Positions 11,641 to 22,039 of a stretch of DNA of 64,000 nt are shown in pieces. Source of the stretch: Acheta domesticus (taxonomy: Eukaryota; Arthropoda; Insecta; Orthoptera; Gryllidae). The stretch is taken from NCBI GenBank assembly GCA_031308135.1, contig JAHLJT010008446.1:167770264-167834263 (forward strand). Reading direction: 5' to 3'. The notes under the pieces were generated by a model. It had not been told where the DNA came from and did no database searches. It saw only the letters and a program-made list of their open reading frames with translations. The position numbers were made by a program, and so were the translations under genes. Within the stretch, counting starts at the first letter, position 1, and the number at the start of each line of letters is the position of its first letter.

Positions 11641-11852
11641 TGCCATTTTTATAAGTTGCGCGAAAGGACAGGTCTGACAAGACGCAGTTTAATGCGGCAT
11701 GCCCTTGCATAGTATTTTTTTCACGCGCGAGCAATCGCGTAATATTTCGAGATATCGTAGCACCTGTTCAGAACTTTCTCCGGGTATTCGGTGTAGTGTC
11801 TTTCGTTTTTAAATGATTTTTCTTATTCTAAAAACAACAAGAAATCATAAAA

Positions 11853-12260
11853 TTATAATTGTTTTTTAATAAACAGAAAATACATTGACGTGGAACATTT
11901 AACCTTCAAGTGGTTGGTAAAAAAATTGATAACCCATATTTTGTCGAAAAAAGGTTTACCTGCATTATGAACTTCCTGGCGATGATAGCTACATCTGAGT
12001 CTAAGTTTTATTGTAAGTCCATAGATGGCAGAGTTATCGCTTATGTCGATATTCCACAAGGAACTATTTTAACAGGGAAACCATTGATATTCCGCTTTTT
12101 GAAAATGGCTGCGAGGCAGTGTTTGAGCGGCTTAGATGAGAAAAATGTGATTTGCGTAGTTGTGAGACGTCTCCCTTGATGTTTGATGACTCTGTCGTTG
12201 GGTATTAAAGATCCTGATTATGAATATGAGGAAGATGAAGACTTCCAATGACGAGGTGAG
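11853..12260 (+). other. Unassigned short open stretch with acidic end
   Basis: Two short frames follow each other on the plus strand. One (11910-12179) holds YCKSIDGRVIAYVDIPQGTI. The next, from an ATG at 12180, ends in DPDYEYEEDEDFQ and a stop at about 12251, just before a GT (GAG|GTGAGT). The acidic end and the donor-like site could be remnants of a host exon or processed gene, but no family is recognised and the chance explanation is strong. Confidence 0.2.
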
Positions 12261-12689
12261 TGTTTTGTTTCACTGTCGATTAGGTTAGGATTCTGCGGAT
12301 ATCAAGTTTTTTCATTTACGTAAGATAATACTTTTCAAACGTTGTGAATTTCTGTAATGCTTGCACAATCATTTGGTGAATAATATGGGGGTTTCCAAGA
12401 ATCCCTTCTAGCGTTCAAATCTTTCGCCAAATTTGCTGTTTCATTAATGAATTATTTATTAATGTGGCATGTCAAGGTTTTCCATAATCGGTCGTAAAGA
12501 AGACACTAATATATTACTTCTGTTTAGTGACAAACCGCAGTACTAAACTATCTTAGTGCACAGTAAACAAATAAACAAATATCATACGACATAATTGTAA
12601 CATTAATGGTATCGTATTTGTTTTCAGATAATTTGTCTTTCCCCCACAAAAAGAAACAAAATTATATATTTAGAAAACGAGAAAAAATA

Positions 12690-13720
12690 ATACAGGTGGA
12701 TGTGACAAACGGCAGTGTAGCAGCATTGCAAGTAGTACGGTGACCGGGTAGCCCATGCAGTTACCTGGAAGAGAAACAAGAACAAACTAAACTGTTGAAA
12801 TGGACGAAAAGGAGTACCGTGAAACGTATAGAATCTATAGAGGTAAGAAAATATGAGAAACCTGCTGCAAGAAATTGAGCCAGATTGCAAATGTTGAAGA
12901 AATGTCATGAGGTTAAAGAAGAACGGCAGAAAAAATTGTTTTCTCAGTTTTGGGGTTAAAAAAATGAAACTCCTAACTGCTTATTTATTGGGAAATGATC
13001 CACATTAGTGGATTGAAAAGGAGATGTCACATCCAAATTTATTAGAAACCAAACAGTTAAATATCATGTGCAAGACAAGGACAATGAAGTTGAAATACGT
13101 AAAATGGTTTTTTGCAAAATACACTATCAAGAGGCCATGTCGATATTCTTATAAAAAAAGAAAACTAATATTTTTCCGGCTTATGATGAAGGGAAAAGAG
13201 TGATCGTCCCCATTCCATGACAAGACAAATGGAACAAGAAATACACAACATCTTGAAATGCATTTCAACCTATTTAAGTCATTACAGTAGGATAATGACC
13301 AATCCAATCCAAATAAATATATTTTGGCCACGAACGTGGTCCAAATTCTTTATATGATGACTACAGTGCATATCTAGAGTTAGAAATTGGAAGTAAAGGT
13401 GTTCGAGAGACAAGTTTAAAAGAGTATTTAGGGATTTTAATGTCGGTTTTAAGTTGCCTAAAACAGACACTTGTAAACCTGTGACAGCTTAAATGTGAAT
13501 ATTTGTGGCTAAACGAAAGGGAGATAATGCACAAAAGTTATGTGACGAAAAGGAACTTTTTATATGGAAGGATGAAAGAGGAAAGATGACTTTAAAAATG
13601 AGGCACATAGCAAAGACATTCCAATCTGGTCTGTGATGTATCATACATGCAGACATCGTAATATAAGAAAATTGCATTGTAATGGAAATATTGCACGCGC
13701 AGGGCCAAGAAGGGTGAAGT
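12690..13720 (+). pseudogene. Relic of an uncharacterised repetitive arthropod gene family
   Basis: Across all three plus frames a familiar series of blocks appears: VKEERQKKLFSQFWG, then NQTVKYHVQDKDNEVEIRKM followed by VFCKIHYQEA, then MEQEIHNIL, then DFNVGFKLPKTDTCKP, then a Lys/Glu-rich helical tail (about 13510-13600). This order (a YY-type helix region, then FNxxFxxPKxDxC) matches a multi-copy protein family I recall from many arthropod genomes as 'uncharacterized' and probably transposon-derived. It is heavily frameshifted, and no ends or repeats are identified. The assignment rests on memory of the pattern, so confidence is moderate. Confidence 0.4.
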
Positions 13721-15660
13721 GGAGGAAGGCGCGTGGTGGAAGCCGCGGCGAAGCAGGCGAGGGATGAGGCAGCGAGGGAGCGCGCACGTGCTCCACTCTT
13801 CGCAAAACAAGGGCTTCTGCACAAGTCGACGATGGGCGCATCGAGGCCAGCTTTCGGACAGGCTGCGCGCTCATAAACCAATACATTCGTGAGCACCAGC
13901 GGTGACTGAGTGATGGAATTGCCCCGTGGGAAAATTCGCCACGCGCGCGGATCTCTGTTCGAACGCCTGTCGCGTACAGCAGAGGACGGGATGGCTCCGT
14001 CTCACGCAGGCAATGGAGCGAACGAGTGGGTAGAGTGCAAAAGGGTCGGAGTTCTGCCGATCGAGACGGCAAGGGGAGAAGACGCTTCGTGATGAGGGAA
14101 CCGCGGGCGACAAAGGAGAAGCAAATTGACCGAGGTCGAGTAAAGACCGACACAGCGGATGGACGGAGAGTGTGGCTCACGGCATTAGGCAGTGGAGAAG
14201 GGATTCGCGAAAGTGTCGTGGCAGAGGCACCATGCGAACAAATTTTCTCCCAGCCTAGCCTAGATAGCGTACGTCGAGATTATATTCAAATACTAATGAG
14301 TAGATTGGATCCACAGTCGCAATAGTTAATGGCATCCGAATCGTAAGCCGAAAGTGGTTTACTACAAGCCTACGCGATAGCGCTGGGCTTTAACAACTCC
14401 GTGCGGCGAGCAGGGGTGTCGAGCCACGAGCGGTTGCAGTTGGGGTTCGAGCCCGACGAAGGCGCCAGGGTCGTCTATTCTCCCTCTGTGCTGATGGGAG
14501 ACATAAGCAGATACCGGCGGTAACTTGGAGGAAGTGGAACTAAATGGTATGTTCTTTCAAAGACATTTATCATTCTCAAGAAACAAGAGGGAAGCGAGAA
14601 GTGTAGTAGTGTGTAGTTGTAGTAGTAGGACCTAGTAAATGTTTCATTAACAAAGCGCGTAGCGAATTTCGGCCTAATGCTGTATCCAAATTCTTTTAAG
14701 TGTAGTAAATGACTCTTTTACCAGTTAAAACCATGTCTTCTTAATTACCACGTGAAAAATCCATTTAAAATAATATCCTGCATGTGCAAGTTAAGGATAA
14801 ATTTAACAAGTGTGATATAATCCGAGCATGCTTAACCGAGAGCGTACAGCCAGACAGCTGTTAATGCAGAAATATTAACATAAGTGTTCAAATCATGAGT
14901 ATAGAAAGGAGAAACGAAGTTGAGTGGACGAACTCGCAGACCCGATGATAATTTCACGCTACTGTCGCAGTCCGACGGGGCGATTATCATCACAGTATTC
15001 AGTCACATTTGATTTACAGCAGATTGTGTGTATACCAAAATTAACTTAGGGACCAGCATTCTTTGCCCGCAAGATATGGGGATACAATTTAGGCATACAC
15101 TAACTTAATAATGGAATGGGTCTCATCGCCTCCTGCATGTCGCGACCCCTGCGACACGCCAATGAAGAAGGCAGCGCGGAGCGCTGTTTGAAGTGTTTGC
15201 ACACGCCATTTCAAATTAGCGCGCGCAGAGCAAGAAGCGCACGGCAGTGGCAGCAGCTGGAAGCCCGGGACACGGCGCAATGGAGACGAGGCGAGGGGGG
15301 CGAGTCTCACCGCCCGCAGCATGGCCCTGTCAATGGCGCCGGCCGGCAGCTCGTCGGCGGTCAGACGCCGGAGTCAACCAGTGGAGTCTACCCGTGGAGC
15401 CTACCAGAGGTGCAGTCTGCTACGTGAGCGCTCGCGAGCGCAGTACCAGAGGAAGTCGTCGGTGAGGAGGCTGCTGGATCGCCCGCAGGGAGGCGACGCG
15501 AGCCTGCACGTGTCGTGGGTCTTGGTGATGACCACTCACCAACCGGTCCGTGGAGGGCTTGGTAACGACGACAGCATGGGAGTGGAAGTGTCACCCTCCC
15601 ACGACGGAGGACGGTTGAACGAGGGCCGCGGCCTGCAACGGCAGCCGTCGCACAGTGTTC
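13690..15660. other. GC-rich, CpG-containing segment without recognised gene
   Basis: GC content is visibly higher than in the flanks at 13690-14500 and again at 14930-15660, with many CG dinucleotides. Long open frames occur here on both strands (for example 13641-14180 minus and 15321-15824 plus), but their Arg/Pro/Ser-rich translations are what GC-rich DNA yields by chance, and no domain is recognised. Possible identities are the 5' region of a retroelement or a CpG-island-like segment. The two halves are separated by ordinary AT-rich DNA at 14530-14900. Confidence 0.4.
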
Positions 15661-15661
15661 T

Positions 15662-16080
15662 TTTTTACGCATCTAGGACGACAAAAATCAATTTCTCGAA
15701 AACTACTCGTCCAATCTCGATGAAACTTAACATACAGCATACACTAAGAACACTTATTATACTGTCAGTGTTTCATAATTATATCTTTAATATTTCAATG
15801 GGTATTATTATACATGGCTTTTAATTAATGAATATATCAATTAAATACCTCTCAATTTCTTCAGTTCTAAATAATGCAGCTAATTTACTCCTCTCTATTT
15901 GTCACGATTTGCTATCTGAACATAACAGAAGTAAAATTATAAATTCCTGTGAATTATTACGATATCGTTCCTAGTAAAATGGCAAAAATTCACTTACCTA
16001 AAATCAAAGGCAACAGACTGTTCACGAAGGGTCCTCATCCCTCGCCTCTGATACTCACTGAGTAGATTTATTTCCAGTTA
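15662..16080. other. AT-rich non-coding flank of the next relic
   Basis: It contains TTTCTCGAAAACTACTCGTC and CGATGAAACTTAACAT, phrases typical of non-coding ends of arthropod transposons. It may be the 3' end of the minus-strand relic at 16080-17120. Confidence 0.3.
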
Positions 16081-17120
16081 AAATGTTGCATATTTTTCCA
16101 TCAACCATCGTCATTTACAAACTGAAGGTTACTGAAATTTCTTTCCCTGCTACAGGGATAATTATAGGTTCCAGCTTTTTGATTTGCTTCTTCACATTAC
16201 AATACTCTTCTTTTACAACCTGTGCAGTCTCTTTCACATATCGCACTTTAAAAGAGCAACAAAACCGTGTAGATGATGTTCTGGGGTTTTGCCACAATAA
16301 TCGGCATTCACTTGTGTTGATTTCCAGTCTCAGAGGGACAACAGAAAACGATAAAATTATTTCCATCATCAGTTGCAAAATCTGAAAACTTCTGTTTTTA
16401 AGTACTGTGACCCAAACTGCCATCACAACCCCATTTGCTAAGTAGTGTATACGACTCGAATGCTCTCATATCCATCACCTGCTCGGCCACTTCCTTTTGT
16501 GCCTCTAAAAGGGGCTCAGTTGTTGTCTTTAGAAGTGCTTGTAATCGTACTTCTGCAAATGTCACCTACACGGACATGCTCACTTGCGGGATAGCAATCC
16601 TGCTTGGCTTCGAGAATTGCGGAATATGGTGGAAACATGTTAAAATGTCTCTGTTTTGATTCCTTGTATGAAAATTTGTATTGATATACCGTTGATTTGC
16701 TATCTACAAAATATGCTAGAGCTTCTTTGGTGTACGGTATACCTTCATTCTTCTCAGCAACAGCACGAGATCTTTTTGACTTAGTTGCTCATTGAGAAGA
16801 AGCCTCACTCAATTCTCTAACAATGTCCGCAGCATCTCGCTTTCCTCACTGTATAAGAGAACTTTGAGTAGCAAAAGATAATTATCTAATAAATCGTTAA
16901 CTTTCCTTCTCTTGCTTCTCTCAGTACAATCGTGGAAAAGTTTCATTGGTCGGTCTCTTTTCTTTGTTTCTTCACTTCTTGTTTTCTGTGGTGTAATAAG
17001 ACATTCAGTTAATATGCTTTCTGGAAAACAAATGCTTCCAGCGAGCCACGCCTCGTTTTGTAGCACAAATCTTTCTAGATGTCTTCCACATTTCCCCCAT
17101 TTTGTCTTCATTCTTGCTAC
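16080..17120 (-). pseudogene. Relic of a second uncharacterised TE-like gene family
   Basis: The minus-strand translation runs in order: MKTKWGKCGRHLERFVLQNE; then RDRPMKLFHDCTERSKRRKV (a basic GRPxKxFxDxSxRTKRRK-like block); then ALAYFVDSKSTVYQYKF; then NMFPPYSAILEAKQDCYP followed by SEHV; then LLWQNPRTSSTRFCCSFKVR, followed by VKETAQVVKEEY and a helical KKQIKKLEP. This series is one I recall from many arthropod genomes as uncharacterised proteins. The RFCRPxxxxFxKE region might belong to a DDE transposase core, but I cannot show catalytic residues. The C-terminal part is missing. Frameshifts and stops make it a pseudogene. Confidence 0.5.
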
Positions 17121-17124
17121 GAAT

Positions 17125-17600
17125 GTATGTAAAACATCTTAATATTACGCTCGGAACCCTTTGAACACTGTTGGATGTTCAATATCTGCACAGTGTAATT
17201 GTAAAGTTCAATACACTCGCTCTTTCTGTCGCCCCGCTGCCACTGCTCGAATAGCTCGCGCCGGCAGACAGAACGCTCAGGCACTGAAAATGATAAATAT
17301 TTCTTAAACGCGCAAGAATGCGCACAAGATAAAAACGAATACTTGTTACCAGATGTCTGCGGGTCTACACAACGAAATATCTCGGTGTCTTCACGTGCAT
17401 TCATTAACTTATCTCTCGATAAAAAGTGAATTAAGAATTTTTTTATTCCTTTTCTAGTCTCATTTTAAAGCCTTATAGACGGAAGCCTGTACAACACATC
17501 GCAAAGTCCCATATTCCATTTGAAAGTACATACAATGATCTTGAGAATCCATAGCACAATATGCATATAAGACGCTAAAGAACGCAGGAATCTAACGCAC
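17125..17600. other. Non-coding flank
   Basis: Short chance frames only. It may include the upstream end of the minus-strand relic. Nothing else is recognised. Confidence 0.35.
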
Positions 17601-17619
17601 GATCGAACTTTTAAACGCC

Positions 17620-19230
17620 ACTGCGGCCGGGCTCGGACACCGTCAGCGGAAGTCTATATTTAGCGCAGTGTCTTATCAGTACAGTCCGGTCAGAATGATA
17701 CAGCCATCGATTCCGTATGATTTGAAGCTTTTGCAATGCGGTGAGCAATGAATGGAAGCCCGTACGTGGAATTTAAAATTTGATTTTTGTCCGCCCCTAG
17801 AATGGGAAAATAGAACACAGTGCGTCGGTAACGGCTCGGGCTGGACGTCTGCAGTGGAGCACCTCCGCTCTCTGGCGGCCGGAGGCATGGGCCTGGCGTG
17901 ACGTTTGGGGAAGAAGTTATGTTAAATGAGACTTTTCAACAAATGTAACATGTTGATGGAAGAAATGAATGTAAGAGAAATGAACTTTCATTTCCCAAGA
18001 CTTAACTCTGTTCACAACCATTAACTAGGGCCACTTGCGTTGCAGCACGCGGGGACTCCCGGGCCGGTCGCCACCTTCACAAAAGTGCGTCTCTGGGGCC
18101 CACTTCGACCGGCGGCCGTCGAGGGTGGCAGAAAACCCTCCGTCCCTTGTCTTCGGGAATGTTCTGATTGACGCCGGGACAGTCACATTACGTAACGCAG
18201 TGCAGCCCACCTGCTAATCCCTAAGGCCAGGCCATAAAACCATCAGAGGCGGCGGACAGGATGCAGCTGTGCGCCTCTTCACGTAAGCATCATACGTCCA
18301 CACGAGCATAAAGAAGAACCAATTAAAGATAGGGAAATGTAGGTTCCTAAGGTGTGGGACCCAATCAAAGAGATAGGCTGATAAATATTCCGAGAAAAGC
18401 GCCGAACGTGCCAAACACAGCGACTGGTCAGCGTCAGCTACTGGACAGAAAGCATGAACTCTGCGAAAGGGGTGGGGAGTTTGAAGCGAGAGAATCATGG
18501 CATGGCGTGAAGAAAAAGGGGACTTGACAAAAATCCTCAGTGACAAGCACTTGACTAAGAATCTGGGTGAGATGCGCTTAGCGCAAAATCTCAATGACGA
18601 ACGTAATTGATGGCAGAGTGCAGTTCAAATACTGAAATGACAAGTATACGAGACTTGACAAAGCGTAGGCAACTACTGGTAGAATAATCGTTCACCAGCG
18701 TGCGACAGGCCAACACCTGCCTGCCTAGACGATTTGACCAGCCATTACTTGCCATCGGAAGTAATTCCGGGCGATGGGCTAACTGGATCGACACTCGAAA
18801 CATATCAGAGAGGGTGTGCAGTCCGATCGTTCGGCTGCGTAAACGCGGTCAAGGCGACGTTTGACGACCTGGGGCTCGCGCAACGAAATACGACCCTTCA
18901 CTTCGCGTGTGGCTGCGGACGGCTGCCGGCTTCCCTGGTGCGGACATCGGGAGCCCGAGACTTTTCCTGCCGTGTTCGGGGCGTCTTCAATGGCGTCTTA
19001 GGCCGGGACAAGCTCTAAGGTCCCGACTGGTACCCCGGCATGTGTGGTGGTGTAGTGGATGTTAGTGTGTAAGTAGTGCGGATAGGACAAGGAAGAGGAA
19101 GGAAAGATCACGTGAGGTACGTGGCCCTATTGTTTAGGGTACTGCTCCGGCATTCGCCTGGTGTTAATCGCAGTAACCACGGAAAACTCGATGAGAGCAG
19201 CCGGCCGCTTGCATTCTCCCCCAGACAGCG
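17620..19230. other. GC-rich mosaic without recognised gene
   Basis: Patches of CpG-rich DNA (17620-17900, 18030-18260, 18780-19020) alternate with ordinary sequence. Open frames exist on both strands but show no conserved motif. The patchiness resembles several old repeat fragments more than one gene. Confidence 0.3.
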
Positions 19231-19244
19231 AACCCCCGATTGCT

Positions 19245-19985
19245 CTTTTTTTAATTAAAAAATGTAATTTTCTGCTGTCTCTTGCGTCGTTAATATTTAC
19301 TCGTACATTAGCGGCGATTGGTTCATATTGCTCTATTTATGAGTACACGTGCTTTAAATAATGTCATGAAGTTTCTCGAAAAAACAACCCATTTCTGTGA
19401 AAACTATGTCAAAATTCCACATTTTCAGAGACGTTCAAACGCCATTTTCTCATAAATGGCTCCAAATTTTTTGCTCAAACTTTTCGAAGGGATGGTGCTA
19501 ATTGCACTCTTTAATATGAACGTTCATTTTGTTTTTTTTTTTCCAAAATTACACTAATGTAATTTTTTCAAGATCTCTCACGCCGTTAATATACTTATTT
19601 TCAGCAATTTGTAAACACTATTTTATTTGTGAGTTAAAGTGCTTGAAATGATTTTAAATGAAGTTTTTCGAAAATTCAAAAATTTTCCGTAAAATAAAGC
19701 TTCAAATTTTGAATTTACAGTAGAGCTTAACGCCATAATCTTGAAAAGTCTCCAATTTTTTCAAAGAAAATTGTCATTTAGGACGAGGTTTTTCTGTTCT
19801 TTAAGATACTTAAAATAATATTTCCGTTTTACTATTGGGAAACCGAAAAATCAAGAAAACGGAAAAAGAATGTACTTTGGGCAGCTGGCAAGAGTAAGTG
19901 ACGAGTCTGAACAGCTAGCCGAGATCAAGGAAATAGAAAACTAATACGGGAAAGTCAATGCCACTCTGTAGCACCACTAGTTTGC
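19245..19985 (-). repeat. R element, 3'-truncated copy
   Basis: This matches the minus orientation of the unclassified repeat seen in full at 45785-47272 and 57479-59153. It ends at the conserved outer edge (reading CGGGAAAGTCAATGCCACTC, then TGTAGCACCACTAGTTT). Inside are the diagnostic phrases AAACGCCATTTTCTCATAAA and ATGGCTCCAAATTTTTTG, repeated about every 300 bp. The opposite (hairpin) end is missing. No ORF is present. Confidence 0.8.
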
Positions 19986-20043
19986 CTTTGGACGCGTTCA
20001 TATTCCAGTGTTTTAACGTTTTACTTTGTCTTTTAAATATTTT

Positions 20044-20397
20044 GGGAGCCACGGTCGCTCAGTGGTAGGGCACTGGCCTCCTGAAGGACCCAGGTTCGAA
20101 TCCCGGCGTAGGCTGGGATTTTTATCTGGTGCTTTCCCTTTAGGACGGCTCTGGGGTCGACTCAGCCTCCTTTCCAAGCGAGTACCAGGATCTTTCCTGG
20201 GGGTAAAACACAACCTCCTCGTGTCAACGGCAACGAAAAGGTGGAGCCCTACCTTCACCTGCCCTTAGGGCCACATCGGCCTGTGTGCAATGCACAGGGA
20301 TACCTTTACCTAGTTTGCACTCTCACAGTGCATACCATTTTTAAAATAAACTGACATGGGCGCCAATGACCCTATAAGTTGTAGTGCCTTAAAACCT
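20044..20397 (+). repeat. tRNA-headed SINE, with tail
   Basis: The head has an A-box-like GGTCGCTCAGTGGTAGGGC and a perfect B box GGTTCGAATCC at 20093-20103, the internal RNA polymerase III promoter of a tRNA. It is followed by a non-tRNA body to about 20397 and an (AAT)-rich tail. No acceptor-stem fold or CCA context is seen, so this is a SINE and not a tRNA gene. It would be mobilised by a LINE. Confidence 0.75.
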
Positions 20398-20471
20398 TAA
20401 TAATAAAAATGATAATAATAAAAACAATAATCATAAATAATAATAATAATAATATAATAATAATAATAATA
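20398..20471. repeat. AAT-rich microsatellite
   Basis: Imperfect AAT/ATA repeats lie between two SINE heads. It is probably the tail of the upstream SINE. Confidence 0.85.
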
Positions 20472-20550
20472 TCCTTCCCCTTGGCGCAGACGGTTGTTGC
20501 AGCCGTCGTCTGCGCCTAGAAGGCCGCAGGTTCGATTTCCGCGTAGGCAT
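20472..20550 (+). repeat. tRNA-headed SINE (second family)
   Basis: It begins CCTTCCCCTTGGCGCAGACG and has a B box GGTTCGATTTC at 20529-20539. The head is clearly related to the one at 25347 (shared CCCCTTGGCRCAGACGGTTG and AGCCGTCGTCTGC). It is inserted directly after an AAT tract. Confidence 0.7.
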
Positions 20551-22030
20551 TAGAGATCTGCAAGTGCCATGTGCTCGCTCGTATTCTCTCGAGCATTTCG
20601 GTTTCCCCTAGCTCTCTCGCATCCTGAGCTCGATCGCGGTGGGCTGGTTCACGGTCTCACGGGGGCAGCGGCGGCGATTTCCAGGTATTGGAGCCTCGGC
20701 CTTCGCAAGGGGTTGATAGGAGGTGGTCCGGGAGCGCAACGCGATTGGTCGCGTTTTGAGTGTGCCGTGGCTTCAAAAGCTATTCAAGAGGATTATGAAA
20801 GCTTACATTCGCCTAGAGATGGCGCCCTAACGCAGGAGGACAAATCTAAAAAGGGGAAGAAATCTAAAAAGAATGATAGGAGGAAGAGGCTTCACACGTT
20901 GTTTGTGAAATCCCGAAGACTTTCTTCAGATTTGAGAAGTTTTATGAAAACGAATATCTCTTTTTTCGCAGGAAAACAAGAAAAACATTACACTTTCGGA
21001 TGATTTTGCAAACTTCTTTTATCAGCGACACATTTTTTATATTGGAAAACAAGTAACGGTAAAAAGAAAAGCGGAATTTGAAAAAAATAAAAGTAATATT
21101 ATTATTGTTATTATTATTTACCTCCGTAAATCAACTTAATAATATTTGTAATCTGCAACGTAATTTTAGGGTTCGCACTTGAAGACTATAGTTCTGCAGT
21201 TTATGAGAAAGCACTTCGGTCATAGGTGGAGAATGTGGGGGACTTGTGGGCAAATGAAGAGGTTGGACCCAGATTTACAAGAACTGTTGTACTGTGTCTT
21301 AGAACACCGGCCTAAGCATGAAAAAATCTTAAAACTTCCTTTCAGAACACTTGTGAATTTTTTCAGATTTTTTTCGATTGCTGGGCTATAGCTTAAAAAA
21401 AACTAAAGCATTTGTAGACAAGTACTTGACAATTCAGTAGACGCCGCGTCCTATGTCCTAGGCACCTACGATCTTCCTTCTGACGGACGGTCACAGAATG
21501 GCAGCTGAAATTTTGGCGCCTGTACCTAGGACGCGGCCAAGTAGTTACTGACTCCGGCAGCGGAAACCTACGCTCTCACATCTGTAGTTGTTTCAAACTA
21601 GAGAAAAAAGTTGTGTTTTGCCTTACATAAGAATTGATTCTTGTATACGTATAAATGAGTACATACAATGCGGACATGCGCGAAAACTCTGCACTTTGTA
21701 AATAACAATTGAATGAAAATTGATATAAAGTATCCCCCAACTGTAAACGCCCGTCCTCCGAAATGTGGTTTACAGCATTACAGGCAAGGTACTTTACCAG
21801 AGAAACCATTCTAATATTGCTCAACGTTGAGATTAAAATGCTCAGAAAATCAAATTGTCTCATTAATTTTATCATGAAACATAATTTTGAAATTTTCCTT
21901 CCTCTGATTTCGGATTCTGCTCTTTTCTGTCCACCCATGTAAGGTAAACAAATGTCCACCCAATATAACTAAATCTGCCAAACTGTAAAATAATACTGTA
22001 AAAACTCATCACATCGTGTATGCAACTCGA
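20551..22030. other. Non-coding and unassigned sequence
   Basis: It contains a chance 144-codon frame that starts beside the SINE and becomes Lys-rich (20569-21003). It also has a possible exon-like piece after an AG at about 21170 (LEDYSSAVYEKALRS followed by a stop). Neither is convincing. The rest is AT-rich. Confidence 0.3.
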
Positions 22031-22039
22031 TATATAGTA

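Noticed and set aside
13641..14180. 179-codon minus-strand frame and overlapping plus-strand frames
   Set aside because: GC-rich DNA lowers stop frequency on all frames; the Arg/Pro/Ser-rich products show no motif.
15321..15824. 167-codon plus-strand frame
   Set aside because: It crosses from GC-rich into AT-rich non-coding DNA with no domain; a competing minus frame overlaps it.
20044..20118. tRNA genes at the B-box sites (20044, 20472, 25347, 26660, 34113, 62150, 63745)
   Set aside because: A and B boxes are present but acceptor stems do not pair and bodies continue as repeats, so they are SINE heads.
20569..21003. 144-codon Lys-rich ORF after a SINE head
   Set aside because: It begins next to a SINE, has low-complexity composition and no recognised family.
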